From assembly GCF_002949795.1 (NCBI RefSeq), contig NZ_CP026692.1:3022545-3086544 (forward strand): a stretch of 64,000 nucleotides of DNA. The letters are read 5' to 3'. The DNA comes from Nostoc sp. 'Lobaria pulmonaria (5183) cyanobiont' (GTDB lineage: Bacteria; Cyanobacteriota; Cyanobacteriia; Cyanobacteriales; Nostocaceae). Of this stretch, positions 45,074 to 53,786 are shown in pieces (position 1 is the stretch's first letter; every line of letters starts with the position of its first letter). A program made the position numbers and the translations under genes. The notes below the pieces were generated by a model, which saw nothing but the letters and a program-made list of their open reading frames with translations, did not search any database and had not been told where the DNA came from.

Positions 45074-45739
45074 CTACCCTGCATAAGGATTACCAATTCT
45101 GTCTACAGAGACATTAGAGGAAAATGGCAAACGACCTGGATTTAAGCGTGGTTCGGCTGCATAGCCAACAGGAATTAAAACAGCGATCGCTAAATCTGGA
45201 TTATCCCCTGCACTAATCACTTGTTTTACCTGATCCTCAATCCAACCGTTCATAAAACAAGTGGATAATCCCAGACTTTCTGCTGCTAACACCAAATGGG
45301 TAGCAGCAATGATGGCATCTTTGATCGCATATTCGCGTCGCTTCTCGCCCAACGCCGCTTGAAATTGGGGGACGGCGGTTTTAAAGTAGTTTACCGTACC
45401 TTCATTCCATGCCCCAGTTTCGAGTCCCCGCTCTAGAATTGGGGCCAAGTTTTGTTCGCCTGCGTTAGGATCGGCGGCAAAAACAAAGGTTACAGGTGCT
45501 TGAACAATTTGCTGTTGATTAAAAGATGCTGCTGACAGTGCTGCCTTTTGCGCCTCATCTTGCACAAGAATAATTTGCCAATCCTGGATATTATAGCTGC
45601 TGGGTGCAGCTACGGTTAACTCTACTAGTTGCTTGAGCAATTCTGGGGCGATGGGGTCTGTTTTAAAAGTTTTGATGGAACGACGTTGAGCGATCGCACT
45701 GGGTACATCTAAAGGTTGGGTTTGAGTAATGGAAATCAT
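45074..45739 (-). CDS. Nitroreductase family flavoprotein
   Basis: A 221-residue FMN enzyme with IAQRRSIKTFKTDPI and PELLKQLVELTVAAPSSYNIQDWQIILVQD, split here as the two N-terminal FMN-contact blocks, and AATHLVLAAESLGLSTCFMNGW further on. Such proteins reduce nitro groups, quinones or flavins with NAD(P)H. It is the last of a run of minus-strand genes (thioredoxin, SDR, OYE, SnoaL-like, nitroreductase) that are spaced by 90-200 bases. Confidence 0.85.
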   Translation of the reverse strand: MISITQTQPLDVPSAIAQRRSIKTFKTDPIAPELLKQLVELTVAAPSSYNIQDWQIILVQDEAQKAALSAASFNQQQIVQAPVTFVFAADPNAGEQNLAPILERGLETGAWNEGTVNYFKTAVPQFQAALGEKRREYAIKDAIIAATHLVLAAESLGLSTCFMNGWIEDQVKQVISAGDNPDLAIAVLIPVGYAAEPRLNPGRLPFSSNVSVDRIGNPYAG

Positions 45740-45830
45740 GAGATTCTCCTGATAAGTTGAGTTATGAAAGGGTTTCAGATTTTACTCTGCTGAGAGTGAT
45801 TAAGAGCAAGGCAATGTAATGTGTTCCTCT

Positions 45831-46271
45831 CTAATTGGCAATGTTAACCGGGTTAGAGATGTGTTCATGGATAATGCGCCATTGTCCGTCTCGCTTCTCC
45901 CATACAAGCGTTGCATGAGCCGTAATTTTAACCGCCTCATTCGCTATAGTGGCTACCGTACTCTCAAAAATCAGAGCTGAGACGGTAATGTTATCACCTG
46001 TAAATATCTGAATATCCCCAACTGATTTAACTTGCCACTGTGTTATTGCTGTCATGAAGGGCTTCCATATCTCCTGATACGATTGCCATCCTTGAATTCG
46101 AGTGGTCTGCGGTGAGAGGGTATCGAAGGCGAGCAATTGTTCATCTTGCCAGTAGAGATTGTCTAGAACAGAAAAATCAAATGGTTTGTTGCCTGCACTA
46201 AACGCGGCTAGCCAATTGTTAACGCGTTCTTTGATTTCCCTTTCCTCTAAAGTATCTTTCATAGTTGACAA
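45831..46271 (-). CDS. SnoaL/NTF2-like small protein
   Basis: A 146-residue protein with the NTF2-like pattern: a helical start with ERVNNWLAAFSAGN, LDNLYWQDEQLLAFD, QSYQEIWKPFMTAI and ATLVWEKRDGQWRIIHEHIS at the end. These folds bind small ligands or act as isomerase-like enzymes or stress proteins. The exact role is unknown. It lies between OYE and nitroreductase genes. Confidence 0.75.
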   Translation of the reverse strand: MSTMKDTLEEREIKERVNNWLAAFSAGNKPFDFSVLDNLYWQDEQLLAFDTLSPQTTRIQGWQSYQEIWKPFMTAITQWQVKSVGDIQIFTGDNITVSALIFESTVATIANEAVKITAHATLVWEKRDGQWRIIHEHISNPVNIAN

Positions 46272-46380
46272 CTAATTTACACAACCATTTTGTTGGATCT
46301 TGGAAAAATCTCAAACTCCTCAGTTTGATTTGATACTTTAGAGTGCGGAAAGTGGGTTTTAATTATTCAGAGGAGAAGAA

Positions 46381-47493
46381 TTACGCCTTAGCTACCGGCT
46401 CGTTAGCAGTTGACCAAAATGGATAGTCTGTATATCCCTTTTCATCGCCACCATAAAAGCTTGCTTGATCTGCTTCATTTAGTGGTGCATTCAAAGCCAA
46501 GCGTCGAGGTAAATCGGGATTTGATATAAATAGTGTACCAAAGGCAACTAAATCTGCTGCTTTGTTTGCCAGTACTGCATCGCCTTTTTCACGGGTATAA
46601 CCACCATTAACGATCAGTGTACCTGTAAAGCGATCGCGTAGATGACTAGTGGGTACAATTATCCCGCCATGTCTAATGTCTGCCTCTATTGCCTCAAAAA
46701 TATGCAGATATGCCAAATTAAACTGGTTCAACGCTTGAGCCGCATAACCGAATGTCTCCAGGGGATTGGAGTCATGCATATCGTTATAAGTCCCACTAGG
46801 AGATAAACGTACCCCAACTCGGTTAGAATCCCACACACTAGTTACCGCCTCTGTCACCTCCAACAGGAATCGGGCACGATTTTCAATGTCACCTCCATAT
46901 TTATCTGTGCGTTGATTCGTACCATCCCGGAGAAACTGATCTATTAAATAACCATTAGCTGCGTGAATTTCTACCCCATCAAACCCAGCCGCTAGGGCAT
47001 TTGCCGCTCCCTGACGGTACTGTTCGACTATCTGCGGTATTTCCGAAGTTTCTAAAGCACGGGGAGTAACAAAGGGTTTTGGCCCCTCATAAGTTGTAGC
47101 GTCACCTTTAGGAGCAATGGCAGAAGGTGCTACAGGTAAAGCTCCATTCGGTTGTAAATCAGGGTGAGAAATCCTGCCTACGTGCCATAGTTGCAGAAAA
47201 ATTCTTCCTCCCTGTTGATGCACAGCATCGGTTACTAACTTCCATCCCTCCACCTGTTCTGGTGAATGAATTCCTGGTGTAGCAGGATAGCCCTGTCCTT
47301 CAGGAGTTACCTGTGTTGCTTCAGCAATAATCAGTCCAGCGGAAGCACGTTGGACGTAGTAGGTAGCATTCAGTTGGTGCGGTACGTTTCCCTGACCTGC
47401 CCTGTTTCGGGTTAAAGGTGCCATCACTATTCGGTTAGGTAGTTCCAGATTCCCTAATTGGTAAGGAGAAAATAAGTTGATATCATTAGTCAT
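46381..47493 (-). CDS. Old yellow enzyme family alkene reductase
   Basis: About 370 residues. The FMN-binding TIM barrel is marked by LFSPYQLGNLELPNRIVMAPLTRNRA, LWHVGRISHPDLQPNG, GFDGVEIHAANGYLIDQFL and LVAFGTLFISNPDLPRRL. The active-site His and Asn pair is in the HAAN segment and the Thr in APLTR. Homologues reduce activated double bonds in enones, nitro compounds and electrophiles with NADPH. The ATG at 47493 is preferred over 47508. Confidence 0.9.
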   Translation of the reverse strand: MTNDINLFSPYQLGNLELPNRIVMAPLTRNRAGQGNVPHQLNATYYVQRASAGLIIAEATQVTPEGQGYPATPGIHSPEQVEGWKLVTDAVHQQGGRIFLQLWHVGRISHPDLQPNGALPVAPSAIAPKGDATTYEGPKPFVTPRALETSEIPQIVEQYRQGAANALAAGFDGVEIHAANGYLIDQFLRDGTNQRTDKYGGDIENRARFLLEVTEAVTSVWDSNRVGVRLSPSGTYNDMHDSNPLETFGYAAQALNQFNLAYLHIFEAIEADIRHGGIIVPTSHLRDRFTGTLIVNGGYTREKGDAVLANKAADLVAFGTLFISNPDLPRRLALNAPLNEADQASFYGGDEKGYTDYPFWSTANEPVAKA

Positions 47494-47515
47494 TGGTTTT
47501 ATCTCCAAATTATTT

Positions 47516-47585
47516 TAGTCATTGGTCATTGGTCATTGGTCATTGGTCATTGGGCATTGGGCATTGGGCATTGGGCATTGGGTAT
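47516..47585. repeat. Heptamer repeat array with a variant switch
   Basis: About five copies of CATTGGT are followed by about five copies of CATTGGG. It lies between the OYE and SDR genes. The CCCAATGC-type units resemble repeats in other spacers and inside hpnB. Confidence 0.9.
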
Positions 47586-47630
47586 TCTCCTTGTCCCCTT
47601 GTCCCCCAGCCCCCACGCAAAGCGCATTAA

Positions 47631-48425
47631 CTAAACAATCGACCGAATAACGCCACCATCTACCCGTAAAGCTGCACCATTAGTTGCCGATGCTACGGGG
47701 CTAGAAAGATAAACTACGATCGCTGCTACTTCTTCATTAGTTGCAAAGCGTTTGATTAGCGAAGTTGGACGTACATTTTGAAAAAATTCAGCCTCAACTT
47801 CAGCGCGAGTAATACCGCGTTCCTGTCCCAGGTTGGTGATAAAACCTTCAACTCCTTCTGAGCGGGTTGGCCCTGGTAAGACGGAGTTTACTGTGACTCC
47901 AGTACCAACTGTCATTTCTGCTAGACCTCGTGCAATGGCAAGCTGCGCTGTCTTAGTTGTGCCGTAGTGAATCATTTCTACGGGAATTTGAATAGCAGAT
48001 TCGCTGGAGATAAAAATTATCCGCCCCCAGTTTTGCTCTAGCTGCTTTTGCAGATATTGCCGACTCAAACGGACTCCACTAAGGACGTTAACCTCAAATA
48101 TGTTTAACCAGTCTTTATCAGTAATATCAAAGAAGGTTTTTGGCTCATAAATACCCACATTGTTGATCAGTATATCAACGTCAGGAACCTCTTGAATGAG
48201 TTTTTCTACCCCTGATGCAGTGCCTGCGTCCGCAACAACACCAGAAACTTTCGCATCAGGTGTAGAATGCTGAATTTTGGCGATCGCTTGAGCGACTCGT
48301 TCTTCAGATCGACCGTTAACAATAATTGATGCACCCTCTTGAGCTAACCCAAGGGCTGTCGCCAAACCAATACCTGCGGTTGAGCCACTCACCAGCGCGG
48401 ATTTACCATGTAATTTCAAGTCCAT
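47631..48425 (-). CDS. Short-chain dehydrogenase/reductase (SDR)
   Basis: A 264-residue SDR. It has ALVSGSTAGIGLATALGLA (cofactor TGxxxGIG motif, in the SGSTAGIG form), DILINNVGIYEP (NNxG), a catalytic Ser in FISSESAIQ and YGTTKTAQLAIARGL (YxxxK). It uses NAD(P)H on an unknown alcohol or ketone. It lies downstream of the thioredoxin gene on the same strand and might belong to the same redox response. Confidence 0.88.
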   Translation of the reverse strand: MDLKLHGKSALVSGSTAGIGLATALGLAQEGASIIVNGRSEERVAQAIAKIQHSTPDAKVSGVVADAGTASGVEKLIQEVPDVDILINNVGIYEPKTFFDITDKDWLNIFEVNVLSGVRLSRQYLQKQLEQNWGRIIFISSESAIQIPVEMIHYGTTKTAQLAIARGLAEMTVGTGVTVNSVLPGPTRSEGVEGFITNLGQERGITRAEVEAEFFQNVRPTSLIKRFATNEEVAAIVVYLSSPVASATNGAALRVDGGVIRSIV

Positions 48426-48616
48426 TTCGCTCTTTCCCCGTTAGTTGAAACAGAATTCAGAAGTTGGGAATGGGGCACTGCGCATGAGGCATTGGGGCAG
48501 GGTGCAGAAAACAATAATTTTCCCCCTGCTCCCTGTGCCCTGTTTCCCCTACTCTCCACCTCCTACTCGCCACTCCCCACCCTCACCTAGCAATTTTGGG
48601 TTGGTCGAGTACTAGA

Positions 48617-48940
48617 TTAAAGATGCTGTGCTAAGGTCTTATTCAAGGTGGTTTTTGGAACTGCCCCTACGACAGTATCGACCTGCCTACCCCCCTTAAA
48701 AACCATCAGCGTCGGGATGCTGCGAATTCCATAGTGGCTGGCTACAGTAGGATTTTGATCTGTGTTCAACTTCACAAATTTCACCTGTCCTTCGTATTCA
48801 GTAGCAACTTCATCGACGACTGGGCCCACCATCCGGCAAGGGCCGCACCACGGGGCCCAAAAGTCCACTAATACCGGAATTTCACTTTCCAAGACTTCTT
48901 GCTTGAATGTGGCTTCTGTGACATTTGTAATGGATGACAT
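48617..48940 (-). CDS. trxA2: Thioredoxin (TrxA2-type)
   Basis: A 107-residue thioredoxin with the active site WCGPC (Cys32, Cys35) in [16 protein letters not shown] and the cis-Pro loop [14 protein letters not shown]. It transfers electrons to disulfide proteins. It faces the RexT-like gene across a spacer with a perfect 17-bp palindrome. In Anabaena sp. PCC 7120 RexT represses trxA2, so I give this name by analogy. A heptamer/low-complexity tract lies between it and the SDR gene. Confidence 0.92.
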   Translation of the reverse strand: MSSITNVTEATFKQEVLESEIPVLVDFWAPWCGPCRMVGPVVDEVATEYEGQVKFVKLNTDQNPTVASHYGIRSIPTLMVFKGGRQVDTVVGAVPKTTLNKTLAQHL

Positions 48941-48966
48941 AAATTGCCCTCCTAATTAATTCTATA

Positions 48967-48983
48967 ATTCGATAATATCGAAT
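48967..48983. promoter_or_regulatory. Perfect palindromic operator between trxA2 and rexT
   Basis: ATTCGATAATATCGAAT is a perfect inverted repeat around a central A. It lies 26 bases from the trxA2 start and 37 bases from the rexT start, and fits a dimeric winged-helix repressor. It probably controls both promoters. Confidence 0.85.
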
Positions 48984-49020
48984 AATAAAAATATATGCCA
49001 CTTGATGAGATAATGCAACT

Positions 49021-49371
49021 ATGAGATTCCTTTATCATCCAGATCGAAAAAATATTTCTTTACCGGGCGTGTTGTATGCCTTGGGCGATCCGGTACGGCT
49101 AGAGATTGTGCGCCTGCTGGCGACTGAGGGGGAACAATGCTGTGCCAAATTTGATTTTGCGATCGCAAAATCTACTATGTCCAATCATTTTAAGATTTTG
49201 CGGGAGTCGGGGATAGTCTTTACACGTAAAGAAGGGACACATCACATTAACATCCTGCGGCGTGAAGATTTAGAGACACTGTTTCCAGGGCTGCTGGATG
49301 CGGTATTGAAAGCCGCTCAACCATTGCCTGTGAGTTCTGTGAGTGATAAACAAACAGCTTCAAGGATTTAG
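49021..49371 (+). CDS. rexT: ArsR-family redox-sensing repressor (RexT)
   Basis: A 116-residue winged-helix protein. It contains ALGDPVRLEIVRLLATEG (start of the ArsR fold), the DNA-reading helix KSTMSNHFKILRESGIV and a beta-wing with FTRKEGTHHINIL. It has an adjacent Cys pair, Cys40-Cys41, which is the peroxide-sensing pair in RexT of Anabaena. When oxidised the repressor should leave the DNA and allow thioredoxin expression. Its divergent position opposite trxA2 with a shared palindrome supports the call. Confidence 0.88.
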   Translation: MRFLYHPDRKNISLPGVLYALGDPVRLEIVRLLATEGEQCCAKFDFAIAKSTMSNHFKILRESGIVFTRKEGTHHINILRREDLETLFPGLLDAVLKAAQPLPVSSVSDKQTASRI

Positions 49372-49402
49372 GAGGAATGGGTAATGGGTAATGGGTACTT
49401 GT

Positions 49403-50182
49403 TTAAAAATCTTCTCGTTTTTCAATTTGTGTTTCTAAATCAGCAAAGATATCATGTTGTTCCCCAAAAGTTCTTGGAGTGTGAGATAAATCTAAATCTG
49501 TAGAGAGTAAATCAATACCGTCGATAATTTTCGGTATCTGAGCTTGATCAACTTGCAGACCTAGAAAGCATTTCTCCCTGTAATCTGGTCTTTCCTGAAA
49601 TAGTGCGATCGCTCTTTTCAAAGGACGCATAACCTGATATGCTTTTTCAGCCTTCTCAATTGATGCTTGAGGTATTGGAGATTGCAGCCTGAGAATTGCT
49701 AAATCGATTAAATCTCTTGCCTCAACGCTGTCATCGGCGTAACGGTCAGAATTTGACAGTAGCTTAGAGGTAAAACAGTCATTGAAGCTTAAGCAAGGAA
49801 CGACTGACCACTTTGGATATCTTGGTGGGTCTAGTTGAAAACGAGTTTCGGCAATAATTTCCGTTTTAATCGGCACATCATCTACAAAAACGATCATCCG
49901 AATTCCATATTGGTCAGTTGTGCTACGTCCAACTTGGATTTTACTTAAATCCCGAAATAATGCTTCATGCCCACCCTCAAATACCACTGTCCGCAGATAT
50001 TTGTAGCCTTCTGTACCAACAGAGGCGATAAAATCAACGTCCTTACTCCAGCGATATTCATCAAAATCAAATGCCAGAAGGGTTCCGCCACCGAAGTAAG
50101 CAGAACCCTTCCTAAGTATTTCAGAATCTAAGCATTCAAGAACTGTGAGAATTTGATTATGGTGTTCTAACCTGAAGGTCAT
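49403..50182 (-). CDS. AbiEii-like nucleotidyltransferase (putative toxin)
   Basis: A 259-residue protein. The motif YFGGGTLLAFDFDEYRWSKDVDFI has the GG..(x)..S-x-D-x-D pattern of the nucleotidyltransferase AbiEii/DUF1814 family, with the paired acidic residues in KDVDF. The rest has LSFNDCFTSKLLSNSDRYAD and EARDLIDLAIL, as in this family. AbiE systems act in phage abortive infection and as toxin-antitoxin pairs by modifying tRNA or nucleotides. Its start overlaps the stop of the upstream small gene by 4 bases (ATGA), which indicates coupled translation. Confidence 0.75.
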   Translation of the reverse strand: MTFRLEHHNQILTVLECLDSEILRKGSAYFGGGTLLAFDFDEYRWSKDVDFIASVGTEGYKYLRTVVFEGGHEALFRDLSKIQVGRSTTDQYGIRMIVFVDDVPIKTEIIAETRFQLDPPRYPKWSVVPCLSFNDCFTSKLLSNSDRYADDSVEARDLIDLAILRLQSPIPQASIEKAEKAYQVMRPLKRAIALFQERPDYREKCFLGLQVDQAQIPKIIDGIDLLSTDLDLSHTPRTFGEQHDIFADLETQIEKREDF

Positions 50183-50415
50183 AAAGAAACTTGCAACCAG
50201 GATTTATAGCGTCTGGCGAGTTCCTGAAGGAAATTGAGTTCTTCACCCTCAAGATTATTAAATAGGTTGTGATATTGCCAACCACGCTCGTAGCGACTCA
50301 GCATTTCTTCTGAAGTGAACCGATAGACATCGGCAGTCTGCCAACAAATGGACTCCAGAAAAGGCAGCTTTTTGGGGACAATAACAGGATTATTTGTTGG
50401 TGTTGCGGTTGTCAT
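50179..50415 (-). CDS. Small partner of the AbiEii-like gene (putative antitoxin)
   Basis: About 78 residues from the ATG at 50415 (an upstream ATG at 50430 exists). The middle has WQTADVYRFTSEEMLSRYERGW and a C-terminal ELARRYKSWLQVSL helix. It lacks a recognisable helix-turn-helix. Position and the 4-base overlap with the nucleotidyltransferase gene suggest an antitoxin or accessory role. Sequence gives no more than that. Confidence 0.6.
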   Translation of the reverse strand: MTTATPTNNPVIVPKKLPFLESICWQTADVYRFTSEEMLSRYERGWQYHNLFNNLEGEELNFLQELARRYKSWLQVSL

Positions 50416-50511
50416 AGCTCTTTTAATCAACCACTTTCGGCTTATTTTTATTTAGATTAGCACTGTGGACATCCACTGGACATCCACATTTAATTTTATT
50501 CTAACTATAAA

Positions 50512-51747
50512 TTATCTTTCTCTGTGATAAACTCTTCCTTTCCAAGCGCCGCCGCGCCCTTGCCAGTGACGTAGTGCTGAGTCTAGAGTAATCAGGGTAT
50601 AGAGAAAAGCGATCGCAGGTAAACTCAACGCGAACCAGAAAGAACATTTATAAAAGCGGATCGTCGGGTAGTAAGCGAAAGTCATTAACAGCCATCCGAA
50701 TAAACCTGTAAGTGCGATCGCCCAATTGCTCCAGACTGCACCCAGAATCACACATACAGGTGGAGTTAAATAAATTAGAGGCATTCCCACCAAAGTTCCC
50801 AATAGTATTAATGGCGAATAATTCAGTTGGGTATAGGCAGTACGAGCAACCATATCCCAAATCGTCGCCAGCGAGTCATAAGGGCGCAAGCTACGAGTCA
50901 AGCTACTCAATCCCAGCCAGATACGCCCTTGATTGGGCATTGGGTATGGGGCATGGTTATTTTCCTTGTATCCCTTACGCCCTTGCTCCCCTGCTCCTCT
51001 GCTCTTCTTAACAGCCTGAGCCAGGGCGCAATCGTCAATTAAAGCTTGGCGAATTACTTGAATACCCCCGATTCGTTCTAAAGCTTCACGGGCGATTAGA
51101 ATAGATCCCCCGGCGGCTCCTGCTGTGGGATTGTTGGGATTATTCACCCAGCGAAAAGGATAGAGTTTTTGGAAGAAAAAGACAAAAGCTGGAATCAAAA
51201 ATTTTTCCCAAAAGCTCTCACACCTGAGTCGCACCATTACCGAAACCAAGTCTAAATCTTCCTGCATAGCTTTCTTCACCAGCCGACGGAGATTACCAGG
51301 ATCGTGTTCGATATCTGCGTCAGTCAGCAAAAAATAATCGGGTGCAAATAAACTCGCGCTCTTTATACCTTGCTCAACTGCCCAAAGTTTTCCCGACCAA
51401 CCGGGAGGCAGTGATTCACCTGAGATAATATGCAATTGCTGGGGTTTACCGACAGCGTGGGCAACCCCTTCGGCAAAATTTGCTGTCTGATCTGTGCTAC
51501 GATCGTCCACCAAAAACACCTTGAAAGAACCAGGGTAATCTTGAAGTAGGAGCGATCGCAGTGTAGTGGGTAGCAATTGTGCTTCGTTACGAGCTGGAAC
51601 TACAGCACAAACCACAGGTAACGATTCTAGCTGAGTTTCTGTAACCTCTAATTGCTGGTCTGTCCGCCAAAACTGTCCCCAAAAACCCAGTAATCCTAAC
51701 CAAATTGTCAAGGATAACAGCATCAATCCTAATACAATTACATCCAT
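50512..51747 (-). CDS. hpnB: Hopene-associated glycosyltransferase HpnB
   Basis: A 411-residue membrane-bound GT2-type glycosyltransferase. A leading membrane helix precedes VVPARNEAQLLPTTLRSLL and the VFLVDDRSTDQT nucleotide-sugar motif, then FLLTDADIEHDP. The C-terminal part has several hydrophobic helices. HpnB is found beside hopanoid genes and is thought to act on hopanoid side chains or related lipids. It is divergent from shc, 122 bases apart. A 75-base in-frame repeat insertion (50929-51003) adds 25 residues between AQAVKK and GRIWLGLSS. Confidence 0.88.
   Translation of the reverse strand: MDVIVLGLMLLSLTIWLGLLGFWGQFWRTDQQLEVTETQLESLPVVCAVVPARNEAQLLPTTLRSLLLQDYPGSFKVFLVDDRSTDQTANFAEGVAHAVGKPQQLHIISGESLPPGWSGKLWAVEQGIKSASLFAPDYFLLTDADIEHDPGNLRRLVKKAMQEDLDLVSVMVRLRCESFWEKFLIPAFVFFFQKLYPFRWVNNPNNPTAGAAGGSILIAREALERIGGIQVIRQALIDDCALAQAVKKSRGAGEQGRKGYKENNHAPYPMPNQGRIWLGLSSLTRSLRPYDSLATIWDMVARTAYTQLNYSPLILLGTLVGMPLIYLTPPVCVILGAVWSNWAIALTGLFGWLLMTFAYYPTIRFYKCSFWFALSLPAIAFLYTLITLDSALRHWQGRGGAWKGRVYHRER
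50929..51003. repeat. In-frame repeat-derived insertion in hpnB
   Basis: The 75 bases read as the same low-complexity repeat seen in spacers (GATTGGGCATTGGGTATGGG, then CCTTGTATCCC and CTGCTCC-type units). They keep the hpnB frame open and encode a Gly/Asn/Pro-rich loop. Related proteins, as I recall them, go directly from the AQAVKxS to the GRIWLGL segment. Confidence 0.75.
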
Positions 51748-51869
51748 GACCTATTGCAAATTTTCAGTGACTCAGACACAATACTATGTCTACTGAATAG
51801 AGGAAAAAAATTTTTCACTGTAGTGCCGCGTTCATAACTAGGTTAAGTGTTGAGGTTAAATAGTTTTTG

Positions 51870-53786
51870 ATGCAAATACAAGACAGGGTAAAAGTCAATC
51901 AAATCGCAGATGCGATCGCAGCTAGTCAAGAATATTTGCTTTCGATTCAAAATCCGGCAGGTTATTGGTGGGCAGAGTTAGAATCTAATGTCACCATCAC
52001 TGCTGAAGTCGTCCTCCTGCATAAAATTTGGGGAACAGACCAAGCCAGACCTTTGCACCAAGTTGAAGCATATTTGCGTCAAGAGCAACGGCAGCATGGC
52101 GGCTGGGAACTTTACTATGGTGATGGCGGAGAACTTAGCACTTCGGTTGAAGCCTATATGGCGCTAAGACTGCTAGGTGTACCAGCAACCGATCCGGCGA
52201 TGATTCGGGCGCAAGCCTTTATTCTCCAAAGGGGTGGGATCAGCAAAACTCGGATTTTTACCAAGTTACACCTAGCCTTGATTGGCTGCTACAACTGGCG
52301 CGGTATTCCTTCGCTACCACCTTGGATAATGCTGTTGCCAAAAGCTTTCCCGGTTAATATCTACGAGATGTCTAGCTGGGCACGTTCCAGCACCGTACCA
52401 TTACTGATTGTATGCGATCGCAAACCTGTTTTTCTCACCGACTCAGCCATCAACCTAGATGAGCTATACGCTGAAGCTATCGATCGAGTCCGGTGGGAAT
52501 TACCCCAAAGTGGCGATTGGACAGATTTATTCCTCACCCTTGATCGAGGTTTCAAGTTGGCAGAAAGCCTTAATTTAGTACCCTTCCGCCAAGAAGGCAT
52601 CAAAGCCGCCGAAAAGTGGATTTTAGAGCGCCAAGAAGCTACAGGCGACTGGGGCGGCATTATTCCGGCGATGTTGAATTCAATGTTAGCTTTGCGGTGT
52701 CTGGATTATGACCGAAACGATCCCATTGTGGAACGAGGTTTGCAAGCAATTGATAACTTTGCGATTGAAACAGAGGATAGTTACCGGGTACAGCCTTGTG
52801 TTTCACCTGTCTGGGATACAGCTTGGGCGATGCGTGCCTTAGTAGAATCTGGCTTTGCAGCAGATCATCCGGCTGTGGTAAAAGCTGGAGAATGGTTATT
52901 ACAAAAACAAATTTTAGATTACGGAGATTGGGCTGTCAAAAATCGTCAAGGAAAACCAGGGGCTTGGGCATTTGAGTTTGAGAATCGCTTTTATCCAGAT
53001 GTAGACGACTCGGCGGTGGTGGTTATGGCTCTACATTTGGCGAAACTCCCAAATGAAAAAATCAAGCAGGCTGCGATCGCTCGTGCCTTAAACTGGATTG
53101 CATCTATGCAATGTAAACCAGGTGGTTGGGCTGCTTTTGATTTGGATAACGATCAAGATTGGCTTAACTCGATTCCTTATGGCGATTTAAAAGCGATGAT
53201 TGATCCAAATACCGCAGATGTTACCGCCAGAGTACTAGAAATGCTGGGTGCTTGTGATTTGTCAATTGATAGTGATAATTTGGAGCGATCGCTTACTTAT
53301 CTTTTGCACGAACAAGAAACTGAAGGCTGTTGGTTTGGTCGTTGGGGTGTAAATTATATCTACGGCACCAGTGGCGTTTTATCAGCTTTGGCGTTAATCG
53401 ATCCTCAAAGACATAAACTCAGTCTAGAACGGGGAGCAGCTTGGTTAGTTGGATGTCAAAATCCAGATGGTGGTTGGGGCGAGACTTGCCGCAGCTATGA
53501 TGACCCCAGTCTCAAAGGAAAAGGAAATAGTACTGCATCTCAAACTGCTTGGGCTTTAATTGGGTTGATAGCAGCAGGTGAAGCAACTGGTAAATTAGCT
53601 CTTGATGCGATCGAGCGAGGAATTGACTATCTGGTGGCAACTCAACAGCCTGATGGTACTTGGTTTGAGGCGGACTTTACAGGTACTGGCTTCCCTTGCC
53701 ATTTTTATCTCAAGTATCATCTGTATCAACAATACTTTCCTTTAATTGCGCTAGGTCGCTATCAAGCAGCGATTCAAAAAGGTTAA
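51870..53786 (+). CDS. shc: Squalene-hopene cyclase
   Basis: A 638-residue triterpene cyclase. The protonating motif DVDD is at residues 377-380 (FYPDVDDSAVVVMAL). Several QW repeats are visible, for example SMQCKPGGWAAFD, QNPDGGWGETCRSYDDPS and TQQPDGTWFEADFTGTGFP. It converts squalene to hopene, a membrane sterol-like lipid. Length fits the family. ATG at 51870 is preferred to the TTG at 51867. It is divergent from hpnB. Confidence 0.95.
   Translation: MQIQDRVKVNQIADAIAASQEYLLSIQNPAGYWWAELESNVTITAEVVLLHKIWGTDQARPLHQVEAYLRQEQRQHGGWELYYGDGGELSTSVEAYMALRLLGVPATDPAMIRAQAFILQRGGISKTRIFTKLHLALIGCYNWRGIPSLPPWIMLLPKAFPVNIYEMSSWARSSTVPLLIVCDRKPVFLTDSAINLDELYAEAIDRVRWELPQSGDWTDLFLTLDRGFKLAESLNLVPFRQEGIKAAEKWILERQEATGDWGGIIPAMLNSMLALRCLDYDRNDPIVERGLQAIDNFAIETEDSYRVQPCVSPVWDTAWAMRALVESGFAADHPAVVKAGEWLLQKQILDYGDWAVKNRQGKPGAWAFEFENRFYPDVDDSAVVVMALHLAKLPNEKIKQAAIARALNWIASMQCKPGGWAAFDLDNDQDWLNSIPYGDLKAMIDPNTADVTARVLEMLGACDLSIDSDNLERSLTYLLHEQETEGCWFGRWGVNYIYGTSGVLSALALIDPQRHKLSLERGAAWLVGCQNPDGGWGETCRSYDDPSLKGKGNSTASQTAWALIGLIAAGEATGKLALDAIERGIDYLVATQQPDGTWFEADFTGTGFPCHFYLKYHLYQQYFPLIALGRYQAAIQKG

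Noticed and set aside
50712-51042. Plus-strand frames opposite hpnB
   Set aside because: They are shadows of the repeat insertion and hpnB.
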